A DNA stretch of 36,282 nucleotides, taken from positions 1 through 36,282 of the forward strand of contig JBKPNX010000009.1 of the NCBI GenBank assembly GCA_046732855.1, written 5' to 3'. The first letter of the stretch is position 1. Each line of letters begins with the position of its first letter. The notes beneath the pieces are model-generated. The model did no database searches. It was not told where the DNA came from and saw only the letters and a program-made list of their open reading frames with translations. Source of the DNA: JBKPNX01 sp046732855. Lineage in GTDB: Bacteria > Pseudomonadota > Alphaproteobacteria > Geminicoccales > Geminicoccaceae. The position numbers were made by a program, and so were the translations under genes. Of this stretch, positions 25,069 through 33,513 are shown one piece after another.

Positions 25069-26427
25069 GTGCAAGCGCTAAGCACGAAAAAATGCTACGT
25101 CATGGCTGAATCCGTTTCCACGGCGCTTGTGCGTGTCGGGTTCTTCTTGTCGGTGGGCTTTCTCGGCTTTGTCGCGGGCAGCTTCGCAATGTTTTCAGAG
25201 GCATGGCCCGCCCGTTATCTTGTGGATGCCTATCGCGGGGGCGAGGCGCTTCTCGCGGCGAAGACCCAGTACAACAGCCCCTATCCGGTCGGCTTCTGGG
25301 AACGGGCGCGCACTGAGCGCCGCGGCGTCACCGTCTACGATCCGGCCAAGGCGCTGAACGGCTATACGCTCTTTACTTCGGGCGAGGGTCAGCGGGCTGC
25401 TCTCATCTCGATGACGGGAGAGGTGCTGCACGAATGGCAGCTGCCGTTCAGCGCGATCTGGGACGAGACCGCCCAGGTCAAGAATCCGCGTCCCGATTCC
25501 ATGGTCCACTACCGCAGCGCCTATCTCTATCCGAACGGGGATCTTCTGGCGATCTACGAGGCTGTCGGCGACACCCCCTGGGGTTACGGTCTCGCCAAGA
25601 TGGACAAAGATTCGCACCTGATCTGGAAGTATCTAGAAGGCGTCCATCACGATCTAGATGTCGGGCCTGATGGCAACATTTATGTTCTTACCCACGAGAT
25701 CCGTAATACCGTCATTGATAATTGGCGACATCTGAAGCCGCCGCGCGTCGATGATTTCATCGTGGTGTTGTCACCGGACGGGAAAGTGCTGAAGAAGGTG
25801 TCCGTGCTCGATGCCCTGGTGGCGTCGCCGTATGCCCGCATGGTGAACACCGTCGCCTGGTATTCGAAGGACGACTACGTGCACACGAACGCCGTGGACG
25901 TGATCGACGGGGACGCCGCGATGCGCCTGTCGGGCGTTTCGGGCCACCAGGTCCTGATCTCGATGCGCGAGCTCGGGGCGATCGGGCTGGTCGATCTGGA
26001 TCGGGAAGTCTTCACCTGGGCCCTGCGCGGCTCCTGGGTGGGCCAGCACGATCCCGACCTGCTGCCGAACGGCAACATGCTGCTGTTCGACAACTACGGG
26101 AACTACGGTCCGGGCGGCATCTCGCGCGTGATCGAGTTCAATCCAAAGACCCTCGAGCTGGTCTGGAGCTATACCGGTGACGATCAGAACCCGTTGCACA
26201 GCAGTCTCCGCTCCGATCAGGAGCGGCTGGCGAACGGCAACACTCTGATCACCGAGTCAGACGGGGGCCGCATGCTCGAAGTGACCCGGAACGGCGAGAT
26301 CGTGTGGGAGTATGTTGATCCCATTCGAGGCGGCGACGGCGACGAGTTCATCCCGGTCGTGTCCGAGGCACAGCGTATCGATCCGGCAAAGCTGGATCGG
26401 AAGTTCCTCGAATCACCCACCAGCTGA
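25069..26427 (+). CDS. Arylsulfotransferase-like beta-propeller protein (ASST family)
   Basis: This 452-aa protein has an N-terminal membrane segment (VGFFLSVGFLGFVAGSFAMF, about residues 22-41), probably anchoring a periplasmic six-bladed propeller. Propeller repeats are visible as YPNGDLLAIYE, VHHDLDVGPDGNIYVLTHE, GQHDPDLLPNGNMLLFDNYG and RLANGNTLITESDGGRMLEV. The H-D-x-x-LPNGN pattern matches Arylsulfotransf_2-type proteins. In characterised ASSTs a histidine carries the sulfate between phenolic donor and acceptor; candidates here are the His of HHDLDV and of GQHDP. The start could be GTG 25069 (AAAGG ten bases upstream) or ATG 25102. It leads an operon ending in a cytosolic-type sulfotransferase. 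The natural acceptor is unknown. Confidence 0.75.
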   Translation: MQALSTKKCYVMAESVSTALVRVGFFLSVGFLGFVAGSFAMFSEAWPARYLVDAYRGGEALLAAKTQYNSPYPVGFWERARTERRGVTVYDPAKALNGYTLFTSGEGQRAALISMTGEVLHEWQLPFSAIWDETAQVKNPRPDSMVHYRSAYLYPNGDLLAIYEAVGDTPWGYGLAKMDKDSHLIWKYLEGVHHDLDVGPDGNIYVLTHEIRNTVIDNWRHLKPPRVDDFIVVLSPDGKVLKKVSVLDALVASPYARMVNTVAWYSKDDYVHTNAVDVIDGDAAMRLSGVSGHQVLISMRELGAIGLVDLDREVFTWALRGSWVGQHDPDLLPNGNMLLFDNYGNYGPGGISRVIEFNPKTLELVWSYTGDDQNPLHSSLRSDQERLANGNTLITESDGGRMLEVTRNGEIVWEYVDPIRGGDGDEFIPVVSEAQRIDPAKLDRKFLESPTS

Positions 26428-26471
26428 AGGGACCCTCGCGCGCCCAGCAGCTGAAGCCGACGGAGGAAGGT

Positions 26472-26738
26472 GTGAAGGTTCTGCTCACCTTAATTGCAGT
26501 GGCCGTCGCGGCGTTGGGCACCGCCGCACCGGCCGCGGCTTATGTCGGCCCGGGCGCCGGGCTGAGTCTGGTCGGCGCCTTCTGGGGCCTGCTGGTCGCG
26601 ATCTTTGCCGCGGTTGCCTTCATCGTGGTCTGGCCGGTGCGCCGGCTGCTCCGCCGGAGCCGGGGCGCCCCTGAACCGTCGGCGTCGGAGATCACTGCCC
26701 CGGGCACTCGGCCGCAGCCGGAACGCCGCAGCGCCTAG
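26472..26738 (+). CDS. Small membrane protein with YVGPGAG motif
   Basis: This 88-aa protein starts at GTG 26472 after GGAGGAAGG. The signal-like segment VLLTLIAVAVAALGTAAPAA is followed by YVGPGAGLSLVGAFWG, a motif seen in small proteins near periplasmic sulfo- and phosphotransferases. A second membrane helix (LLVAIFAAVAFIVVWPV) is followed by an Arg-rich stretch (RRLLRRSRG) and a polar tail in the cytosol. It is 44 bases after the propeller gene and 26 before the next, so very likely co-transcribed. The role is unknown; a membrane adaptor is plausible. Confidence 0.7.
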   Translation: MKVLLTLIAVAVAALGTAAPAAAYVGPGAGLSLVGAFWGLLVAIFAAVAFIVVWPVRRLLRRSRGAPEPSASEITAPGTRPQPERRSA

Positions 26739-26764
26739 CTGGCCCGCTGGTTTGACCCACATCC

Positions 26765-27487
26765 GTGGGTCTGTTGGACCTTCCGGCCCCGCTGTTCGCC
26801 AGGCTCGACGGGGTTCTGAGCGGCTTCGCCCCGCCCACCCTCCGCCTCGTCGTTTGGGGTGTGGTCGCGGCGGTGGTGTCGATGGGCGTGTACTGGCTGT
26901 TTTCGCCGCAGACCCGCATCGCTCAGGCCAAGGCGGACGCCCTGGCTGCCCGCCGTGCGCTGGACGGCTATGATGGCGAGTTCGCCGGTGCCTGGCCGTT
27001 GATGGGCAGGCTGTTGCGTACGGCGCTCCGGCAGCTCGGGCTGGTGACGGGCCCCGCGCTGCTCGGGTCGCTGCCGGTGCTGGCGCTGCTGGTCTGGCTG
27101 AGCACGGCCTATGGCTACGCTTTTCCGGGTGAGGCGGAGATCCCGGTCCGCACGCAGCCCGAGACCAGCGCGGCGCGGGCGCTTGCGGTCCAGGCGCAGT
27201 CGGGCCCTGAGGTCGTGGTGCTCGACGGCGCCGGCAACGTGGTGGAACGCATTTCGCTGACCGCACCCGTGCCGACGATTCACAAGCGCCACTGGTGGAA
27301 CGCGTTGGTCGGCAACCCCATCGGCTACCTGCCCGACAGCAGCCGGCTGGAATCGATCGAGCTGGGCCTGCCACAGAAGGAATACCTGACCGTGGGCCCA
27401 GCCTGGTTACGAGCGTGGTATGTGGTGTTCTTGGGCGTCGTGCTCGCGGCCTCGCTCGCGATCAAGTTTGCCGCCCGGATCGAATGA
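26765..27487 (+). CDS. Three-pass membrane protein, possibly Oxa1/EMC3-like topology
   Basis: This 240-aa protein starts at GTG 26765. TM1 is about 26-46, followed by a basic, helical cytosolic segment (RIAQAKADALAARRALDGYD, 51-70, then LLRTALRQLG). TM2 is about 95-113 (GPALLGSLPVLALLVWL), then comes a ~100-residue periplasmic domain (VVVLDGAGNVVERISL, HWWNALVGNPIGYLPD) and TM3 about 217-235. N-out topology with a cytosolic coil between TM1 and TM2 is the plan of the Oxa1/DUF106/EMC3 superfamily. The similarity is by topology and a loose resemblance, not recognised motifs. It is fully embedded in the sulfotransfer operon, 18 bases before the sulfotransferase. Confidence 0.6.
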   Translation: MGLLDLPAPLFARLDGVLSGFAPPTLRLVVWGVVAAVVSMGVYWLFSPQTRIAQAKADALAARRALDGYDGEFAGAWPLMGRLLRTALRQLGLVTGPALLGSLPVLALLVWLSTAYGYAFPGEAEIPVRTQPETSAARALAVQAQSGPEVVVLDGAGNVVERISLTAPVPTIHKRHWWNALVGNPIGYLPDSSRLESIELGLPQKEYLTVGPAWLRAWYVVFLGVVLAASLAIKFAARIE

Positions 27488-27505
27488 GGAGTACGGGGAT
27501 CTCGG

Positions 27506-28672
27506 ATGGCACCAAGCAACGCTTGGGACGGGTTCCAAGTGGCGCGCTGGGTCGACGCGGTCGGCGGCTTCGTCAGCCGGCGTCCTCGGCTGTGGATCGC
27601 GATCGGCAATCTCGAAACCCGCGTGATGCAAGACGAGATCGGCGCGACCGCAATCGAGCGCCCGCTTTTCATCAGCGGCCTGGCGCGCGCTGGCAGCACG
27701 ATCCTGCTCGAGACCCTCGCCCGGCATGGCGACGTGGTGACGCACCGCTATCAGGACTATCCGCTCCTGTTCACCCCGTACTGGTGGAACCGGCTGATCG
27801 AGCGCATGCCCAAACGCGAGGTCCCGCCGGCGGAGCGCACCCATCGGGACGGGATTACGGTCGGCCCGAGCAGCCCCGAGGCGTTCGAAGAGATCCTCTG
27901 GATGGCCTTCTTCCCGCACCTGCACCAAGCGTCCGAGAGCGACGTGCTGGACGAGCAGATCGCCCATCCTCGATTCGAGGCGTTCTACCGTGAGCACATC
28001 CGCAAGCTCCTGCGCGTGCGCGGCGGCCGGCGCTACCTGTCCAAAGGCAATTATAACATCACCCGGCTCGAGTATCTGCTCAAGCTGTTCCCCGACGCCC
28101 GCTTCATCATTCCGGTGCGCGACCCGGTGTGGCACATCGCGTCGCTGATGAAGCAGCACGCGCTGTTCTGTGAGGGGTGCAGCCGCCATCCCGAAGCGGT
28201 CAGGCACCTGCAGCGGGTTGGCCACTTCGAGTTCGGACCGGACCGACGCCCGATCAATGCGGGCGACCCCGGGCTCGTGGCGGGCGTTGCCGGCGCTTGG
28301 GGCCGCGGCGACGAGCTGGAGGGCTGGTCGCTGTACTGGGCGCAGCTCCACGGCTATCTGGCCGATCGCCTGGACGCCAACCCGGCGCTGAAAGAAGTTT
28401 CGCTGGTCGTGCGCTTCGAGGAGATGTGCCGCGCCCCACACGAGACGCTGCAGCGGGTACTGGCCCACTGCCGACTGGACGCGCCGTCGGCGTGGCTCGA
28501 GGACCAGGCGGCGGTCATACGCTTTCCATCGTATTACCGACCGCGGTTTACCGCAGACGAGCTCGCAATCATCGAGCGGCACACGGCGGATACCGCCCGA
28601 CGCTTCGGTTACCCGGTGAGCAGCGCGGACGTGAGCCGGAACTCCGAGGAAACCAGGCTGGACGCTCGGTAG
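27506..28672 (+). CDS. PAPS-dependent sulfotransferase family protein
   Basis: This 388-aa cytosolic-type sulfotransferase has no signal peptide. The 5'-phosphosulfate loop is RPLFISGLARAGSTILLETL (about residues 52-71). The 3'-phosphate-binding segment is ARFIIPVRDPVWHIASLMKQ, with Arg and the expected following region. Conserved helices include EHIRKLLRVRGGRRYLSKGN, where a Lys precedes the core strand as in this family. It transfers sulfate from PAPS to an unknown acceptor. It is last gene of a four-gene run with the propeller protein. One enzyme using PAPS in the cytosol and one PAPS-independent enzyme in the periplasm could act in sequence on the same compound (inference). Confidence 0.85.
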   Translation: MAPSNAWDGFQVARWVDAVGGFVSRRPRLWIAIGNLETRVMQDEIGATAIERPLFISGLARAGSTILLETLARHGDVVTHRYQDYPLLFTPYWWNRLIERMPKREVPPAERTHRDGITVGPSSPEAFEEILWMAFFPHLHQASESDVLDEQIAHPRFEAFYREHIRKLLRVRGGRRYLSKGNYNITRLEYLLKLFPDARFIIPVRDPVWHIASLMKQHALFCEGCSRHPEAVRHLQRVGHFEFGPDRRPINAGDPGLVAGVAGAWGRGDELEGWSLYWAQLHGYLADRLDANPALKEVSLVVRFEEMCRAPHETLQRVLAHCRLDAPSAWLEDQAAVIRFPSYYRPRFTADELAIIERHTADTARRFGYPVSSADVSRNSEETRLDAR

Positions 28673-28790
28673 TCGCGTCCGCACGGCAGCGGAGGGCCGC
28701 CGGTCGTACGTTTCACCTGACCATGCGATTTCCACGGGCCTGGGCAAACTGGAGGCCTTGGACAGATCGGCTCACTCGCCGTGCCCTCCG

Positions 28791-29894
28791 TCACGGCCGC
28801 GCATACGTCACCCGGTAGATCACGCCGGCTTCGTCGTCGGAGATCAGGAGGGAGCCGTCGGGCAGCTCGGCGATATCGACCGGCCTGCCCCAGGCGCGGC
28901 CGTCGCTGCCGAGCCAGCCGTCGATGAACACGTCGGTGCCGCTCGGCCGTCCGTCCGCATCGAAGGTCACGCGCACCACCCGGTAGCCGATCGGTTCGCT
29001 GCGATTCCAGGAGCCGTGTTGCGCCACGAATGCGGCGTGGCGATACTCCTGAGGAAACATCCGCCCCCGATAGAAGTGAACGCCCAGCGCGGCGACATGG
29101 GCATCGAAGTTGACCACGGGATGGGTGACCGGGCTGGGCGGCTTATCGCCCGCGAACTCGGGATACGGCTGGCCCGGGCCGTAGACATAAGGATAGCCGA
29201 AGTGCAGGTCGCGTTCCGGGGCGCGGTTGAGCTCGTCGGGCGGGATCAGATCGCCCAGCTGGTCGCCGCCGTTGTCGGTGAAGAACAGATCGCCCGTGCC
29301 CGGTTGCCAGTCCAGGCCGAGGGAATTGCGCACGCCGCGGGCGAAGACCTCGACCTCGTGGCCGTCCTCGCGCAGACGGATGATGGTGCCTTCGAACCCC
29401 CGCACCTCGCAGATGTTGCACGGCGCGCCGATGGTCACGTAGAGGCGCTGGTCAGGGCCGAACGCCGCATAGCGCCAGCCATGGTGGCGGAAATCCGGCA
29501 GCACGCCCGGAGGCACCACGACTTTGCGCTCGCCGGAAGGATCAAACCGGGTGATCTGATGCTGCTCGACCACGAACAGGGCGCCGTCGGGAGCGAGTGC
29601 GATGCCGTTTGGCACCTTCAGGCCATGCGCGACCTCGACCACTTCGTTGGCCCGGCCGTCGCGCTCGGGATCGAGCACCGCGAACACGCGCTCGCCCTGC
29701 GTCCCCACATAGATCCGGGCGCCATGCTCGGCCACCGCCAGCGAACGGGCGCCGGGTACCTCAGCGAACACCTCGATCTCGAAACCCGGCGGCGCCTGCA
29801 AGCGCTCGAGCGGCAAGCGCGCCAGAGCGGCCACCGGCGCGAGCAGGGCGGCAACAATGCCGATGGCAAGCCAGCGAGCGAAGGTCAGTCGCAT
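28791..29894 (-). CDS. PQQ-type soluble aldose/sorbosone dehydrogenase family
   Basis: This 367-aa periplasmic six-bladed propeller dehydrogenase belongs to the glucose/sorbosone dehydrogenase family. It starts at ATG 29894 (MRLTFARWLAIGIVAALLAP, a Sec signal); six codons upstream is another ATG. Family landmarks are PPGFEIEVFAEVPGARSLAV, HGLKVPNGIALAPDGALFV, GVLPDFRHHGWRYAAFGPD (with the catalytic-type His), FARGVRNSLGLDWQPGTGDL, FTDNGGDQLGDLIPPDELN and VAQHGSWNRSEPIGYRVVRV. It would oxidise a sugar using PQQ and pass electrons to the respiratory chain. It is convergent with the sulfotransferase (118 bases apart) and has no obvious operon partner. Confidence 0.85.
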   Translation of the reverse strand: MRLTFARWLAIGIVAALLAPVAALARLPLERLQAPPGFEIEVFAEVPGARSLAVAEHGARIYVGTQGERVFAVLDPERDGRANEVVEVAHGLKVPNGIALAPDGALFVVEQHQITRFDPSGERKVVVPPGVLPDFRHHGWRYAAFGPDQRLYVTIGAPCNICEVRGFEGTIIRLREDGHEVEVFARGVRNSLGLDWQPGTGDLFFTDNGGDQLGDLIPPDELNRAPERDLHFGYPYVYGPGQPYPEFAGDKPPSPVTHPVVNFDAHVAALGVHFYRGRMFPQEYRHAAFVAQHGSWNRSEPIGYRVVRVTFDADGRPSGTDVFIDGWLGSDGRAWGRPVDIAELPDGSLLISDDEAGVIYRVTYARP

Positions 29895-30155
29895 GGCCGC
29901 AACTCCCCACACCTAGAGAACTGATGACGCATTGCCTTGCAGATCTTGCGGGGGAATTGCGCGCTCGCCTGGTTCGCAGCACTCGCGGTCGCGCGCTGAA
30001 GCGCTGGCACAGCGGCCGCCCGACCTGTGCTACCGCCCTCAGCCGGATCCCGCGGGTCGGCGATCCTTCAGCTTCCCGCCCACGGGTCGCGGCCGAACCT
30101 ACGGGACCTCCGCGCTGGCCGCGCTCCGCAGGCGCTGAATATGGTGCGCGCCCGT

Positions 30156-30635
30156 CTAATCTGCTGCCCACCGTGGCGGCAGGCGAGGGGGAGCGATCAA
30201 GCTGACTTCGCTCGCTCGCTCCGTCAGAACTTTCAGAGGCACCGGGTAGGGACCACCCGCGATTGACGCCTCGGACGAGCTGTGCGCCGCGAAGCGGTGA
30301 GTACGCTCGATATTATCGGGCCTGATGCTCAGGCTGACGAACAGACCGGCGCAGGCGGCGAACCATAGCAGTAGCCCCAGCCACGGCGTCCCCGTGACGG
30401 CGCGCTGCTCCGATGCGGCGTCGCCAGTCATGACGCCCGCCGAGACCCTGATGCGCTCTGCGAGCCTTGCGCCTCCCTGCCGGAGGAAACCCACCGCAGG
30501 TCGCCTGACCGGCGCTTGCCCGACAGGCTCTGCCCGCTCAACCGCACGACCCGATGCTGCGTGCCCGCCGTCGGCGCGACCGGCGCCTCCTGTCGGTGCG
30601 TCGGGACCCTTGTGGCCGAAGTCTTCCAGGTACAT
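30156..30635 (-). CDS. Hypothetical single-pass membrane protein
   Basis: This 159-aa frame starts at ATG 30635, preceded by CAGGGG. It has a polar, Gly/Ala/Arg-rich N-terminal half, then one clear membrane helix (TPWLGLLLWFAACAGLFVSL) and a ~60-residue C-terminal tail. The frame is open further upstream to 30965, and the true start is uncertain. No family is recognised. High GC makes chance frames of this length possible, so this is a weak call. The ~260 bases between it and the dehydrogenase start (29895-30155) show nothing. Confidence 0.35.
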   Translation of the reverse strand: MYLEDFGHKGPDAPTGGAGRADGGHAASGRAVERAEPVGQAPVRRPAVGFLRQGGARLAERIRVSAGVMTGDAASEQRAVTGTPWLGLLLWFAACAGLFVSLSIRPDNIERTHRFAAHSSSEASIAGGPYPVPLKVLTERASEVSLIAPPRLPPRWAAD

Positions 30636-30973
30636 GCCCGAACCCCTGTGGGTTGCCGATCCTGCTCCCGACCCGCCAGCAGGAGAGTCCCTCCGCCGCC
30701 GCGCCAGCCAATCGGCCCCGCCCACCAAAAGTGTTCGGATCCGAAGATACTGCCCACCTATGCCCGGGTAGCCCGCTCGAGGCCGAGCCATGTTCTCGTT
30801 GTCTTGAGAAGTATATTCCACCCCCGAACCTGTCAACCGGACCCTCGACGGTAAGTGGTCGCGGTCGGCAAAGGCGGCGTCGGCACAGCCGCCTATGGGA
30901 CGCGCCGCGCTGCCCGCCAAAGAGGGAGGAGTCTGGGTACGGGGGCACCCGGCCATGCTGGGCATTCACCCTC

Positions 30974-31180
30974 TCACCAGCCAAGAAGCCATCGAGTCGC
31001 CCTGAGCGCCAACCAGAGCACCGTCACGCTGATCAGCGCCGAGCCGAGAAACAATCCGGCCACCAGGACTATCAGCAGGGCCGACCCTCCCGGCGTGCGC
31101 GTTTGCGCCGCAGGCGCTGCATCGCGCACGGGGGCCAGCTCGTCGGCCCCCCTGTCCACCTGCGCATGTTTTGCCGCCAA
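30974..31180 (-). CDS. Small single-pass membrane protein
   Basis: This 68-aa frame has a polar N-terminus of about 32 residues and one strong membrane helix (ALLIVLVAGLFLGSALISVT), followed by VLWLALRATRWLLGW. It could be a small tail-anchored protein. It lies 340 bases upstream of, and on the same strand as, the hypothetical gene at 30156; nothing is seen between them (30636-30973). No family is recognised. Confidence 0.35.
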   Translation of the reverse strand: MAAKHAQVDRGADELAPVRDAAPAAQTRTPGGSALLIVLVAGLFLGSALISVTVLWLALRATRWLLGW

Positions 31181-31573
31181 ACCAGCTTCTCCTACGTGCC
31201 ATTGCGTGGGCGCGCTGATTGCCTGTTAGCGCAGAAGTTGGTTGACCCTGCCACGTTTGCCAGTGGACGCCTTGCCTCCGACCAGCGTGGCCCCGCGTCC
31301 CCGTCCGCCGGTCGCCCTCGTGGACGACTTCGACGGGGCGACGCTACAATAAGAGTTTAGTGACGTTTGCTCAGCCTTTGGTCCATGTTCGATGCTTAAT
31401 TCGCCGGAATGCGAAAATCAACCCACTGGTTTGCCGAAAGACGCAGCTTCGCATTCCTCCTCGGACAGCGTTGCCGTCTCGTTGACAGCCGACGACCCAC
31501 CCGCATGATGCCGGCACCCCTTCGCCAGCCCGGTGACACGTACCGCCGGGCCCCCGCGCACACGGAGTTAGCC
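31181..31573. other. Intergenic region upstream of the polyamine locus
   Basis: No gene is seen. It is divergent between the small membrane protein and the binding-protein gene and probably holds the promoter of the polyamine operon. The plus frame of the binding protein is open from 31409, but that extension has no exported-protein features. Confidence 0.4.
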
Positions 31574-32650
31574 ATGCACCGCCCGCACGCTGTCTCGCAG
31601 CCAGTTCGCGCCAACAGACGTCTCTTCCTGTCCGGAGCGCTCGGCGCCGCCGCCGCCCTGTCGCCGCTCAACCGGATCGCTCTGGCGCAGGGGGGCCAGG
31701 TCAACGTGTACAACTGGGACACCTATATCGGCGAGACGACCCTCGAGGACTTTACCGAAGCGACCGGCATCACGGTCCGCTACGACCTGTTTGCGAGCAA
31801 TGAGGAAGTGTTCGCGAAGCTGCGCGAGGGTAATCCGGGTTACGACGTGATCTTTCCCTCGAACGAATACGTGGAACGCATGATTGCCGCGGACATGCTG
31901 TTGCCGCTGGACCACAGCAAGCTCCCAAATCTTGGCAATATCGACGCGGCCTTCGCCGATCCGGCGTTCGATCGCGGCCTGCGCTACAGCATGCCGTATT
32001 TCTGGGGCACCCTGGGGCTCGGCTATCGCGTCTCCGCGGCAAGCCCCAAAACCTTCGCCGATCTGGTCGACGGCGACTCCTACGCCGGCCGCGTGGCGTT
32101 GCTCAACTCGATCGACACCATCCGCGCCACGCTGAAGTACCTCGGCTACTCTCTCAACACCAAGAATCCCGCCGAGATCGCCGGGGCCGCCGACACACTG
32201 ACCCGCATCAAACCCAAAATCCGGGCGTTCGCCCCCGATACCGGCCAGGACCTGCTCGTCTCGGGCGAGGTCGACGTGTGCCTCGAGTACAACGGCGATG
32301 TGCTGCAGGTCATGGCCGAGGACGACGACCTCAGCTACGTCGTGCCCGAAGAGGGCAGCCTTCTTTGGGAGGACACGATGTGCATCCCGCGGGGCGGCCC
32401 CAATCCCGACAACGCGCATGCTTTCATCAACTTCATCCTCGCGCCCGAGGTGCATGGAGCGATCGCCGAATTCGTCCGCTATCCCTGCCCCAACGCAGCG
32501 GCCATGGAGTACATTGCGGAAGCGGATCGCAACGATCCGGCCATTTACCCGGCGCGCGAGGTGCTCCAGCGCTGCGAGTTCGCGGTCTACATGGGCGAGA
32601 AGATCGAGGGCTTGTACCAGGACGCCCTCACCCGGGTGCTCGCCGCCTGA
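31574..32650 (+). CDS. Polyamine ABC transporter substrate-binding protein (PotD/PotF family)
   Basis: This 358-aa periplasmic binding protein starts at ATG 31574, chosen because a twin-arginine signal follows directly (RANRRLFLSGALGAAAALSP, processing probably near ALAQ). The mature start GQVNVYNWDTYIGETTLEDF and YDVIFPSNEYVERMIAADML are hallmarks of spermidine/putrescine binders. Later landmarks are YFWGTLGLGYR, LLVSGEVDVCLEYNGDVLQV and GAIAEFVRYPCPNAAAMEYI. Acidic and aromatic residues at these places bind the amines in PotD/PotF. It is first gene of a locus whose permease follows three enzyme genes later. It could serve putrescine, spermidine or a longer amine. Confidence 0.88.
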   Translation: MHRPHAVSQPVRANRRLFLSGALGAAAALSPLNRIALAQGGQVNVYNWDTYIGETTLEDFTEATGITVRYDLFASNEEVFAKLREGNPGYDVIFPSNEYVERMIAADMLLPLDHSKLPNLGNIDAAFADPAFDRGLRYSMPYFWGTLGLGYRVSAASPKTFADLVDGDSYAGRVALLNSIDTIRATLKYLGYSLNTKNPAEIAGAADTLTRIKPKIRAFAPDTGQDLLVSGEVDVCLEYNGDVLQVMAEDDDLSYVVPEEGSLLWEDTMCIPRGGPNPDNAHAFINFILAPEVHGAIAEFVRYPCPNAAAMEYIAEADRNDPAIYPAREVLQRCEFAVYMGEKIEGLYQDALTRVLAA

Positions 32651-33042
32651 CCCAGGCGGCTGACCGGAAAAATCAATGCGGTAAAGGCATTGTAAGGGAC
32701 CTCATGATTGACTAGATAGTCGGCGCTACGATGGGCGTGGGCGCGGCCCGCGCGCGTCGTCTGCGATCTAGGTTGCCACTCCCGGCCGGTGTCGGGATAC
32801 CAAGGATGGTTTCGCGCCAGTGAACGCTGTCTTGGTGGCCGTGAAGATGACGGACCTTCAGCCCTAGACCGCTCCCGTCGCATCGGGTGACCGATGCGAT
32901 TCGGCATGCACGCGGCACGGCGTGCTGTCGCCCCGCCTGTTATCCGTCGGGCTGACGTTCAGCCTAACCCCGACATACGGGACGACCACCCATGACATCT
33001 CCAGGCGTGCGCTCGGGCGCGCTGCTCGAGCCGGAGCGGACC
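32651..33042. other. Intergenic region between the binding protein and SpeH
   Basis: About 390 bases without a convincing gene, unusually long for one operon. It may hold an internal promoter or leader RNA. It contains the hairpin at 32878-32899. Confidence 0.4.
32878..32899 (+). promoter_or_regulatory. Hairpin with GUGA tetraloop upstream of speH
   Basis: A perfect 9-bp stem TCGCATCGG/CCGATGCGA encloses GTGA, a GNRA-type loop on the plus strand. It sits about 145 bases before the SpeH start. It could be part of a leader that senses polyamines or SAM; no known riboswitch core is recognised. Confidence 0.35.
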
Positions 33043-33486
33043 ATGACTATCGTTCACCTGCCCGAAGCCGCGGCGGCGCCGGGGTTCGGCGTCCACCTCA
33101 CGCTCGACGGCTACGGCGGCTGTCAGCAGTTGCTGGGCGACGGCGACCATGTCCTCGCTTGCCTCAACGAGCTGCCGGAGCGGCTCGGCATGCACAAGAT
33201 CGCTGAGCCGTCATTGGTGGAACTGGGCGACCTCAGCCCGAAGGATCCGGGCGGCGTGAGCGGTTTCGTGATGATCGCCGAGAGCCATATCAGCATCCAC
33301 ACGTTTCCGCTGCGTGGCTTCGTCAGCGCCGACGTCTACACCTGCCAGAACAGTCTGGACACGGACCGGATCTGCCAGTACTTCGCGGAGGCGTTCGGGC
33401 TGCAGGACCTCGAGATCAACGTGGTGCGCCGCGGCACCCGTTACCCGCAGCGCAACATCTACGAGTCCGCGCAGAAGGTTGCCTGA
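33043..33486 (+). CDS. speH: S-adenosylmethionine decarboxylase proenzyme
   Basis: This 147-aa bacterial class-1B AdoMet decarboxylase makes decarboxylated SAM for polyamine synthesis. The self-cleavage site is between Glu80 and Ser81 in AESHISIHTFPLRGF; Ser81 becomes the pyruvoyl group. His86 and Cys101 (DVYTC) keep the spacing of the catalytic Ser/His/Cys of the T. maritima enzyme (63/68/83). GVHLTLDGYGG is the usual N-terminal strand. The start chosen is ATG 33043, with GGAGCGG seven bases upstream; ATG 32992 would add 17 residues. It is followed after 27 bases by a deoxyhypusine-synthase-like gene. No spermidine synthase gene is nearby. Confidence 0.93.
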   Translation: MTIVHLPEAAAAPGFGVHLTLDGYGGCQQLLGDGDHVLACLNELPERLGMHKIAEPSLVELGDLSPKDPGGVSGFVMIAESHISIHTFPLRGFVSADVYTCQNSLDTDRICQYFAEAFGLQDLEINVVRRGTRYPQRNIYESAQKVA

Positions 33487-33513
33487 CCACTCGATCTCGA
33501 AGGGGCCCGGCTG

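Noticed and set aside
30554..31360. 268-codon plus-strand frame in the sparse region
   Set aside because: No start signal, no motif and Arg/Pro-rich composition; the opposite strand has better single-pass membrane proteins.
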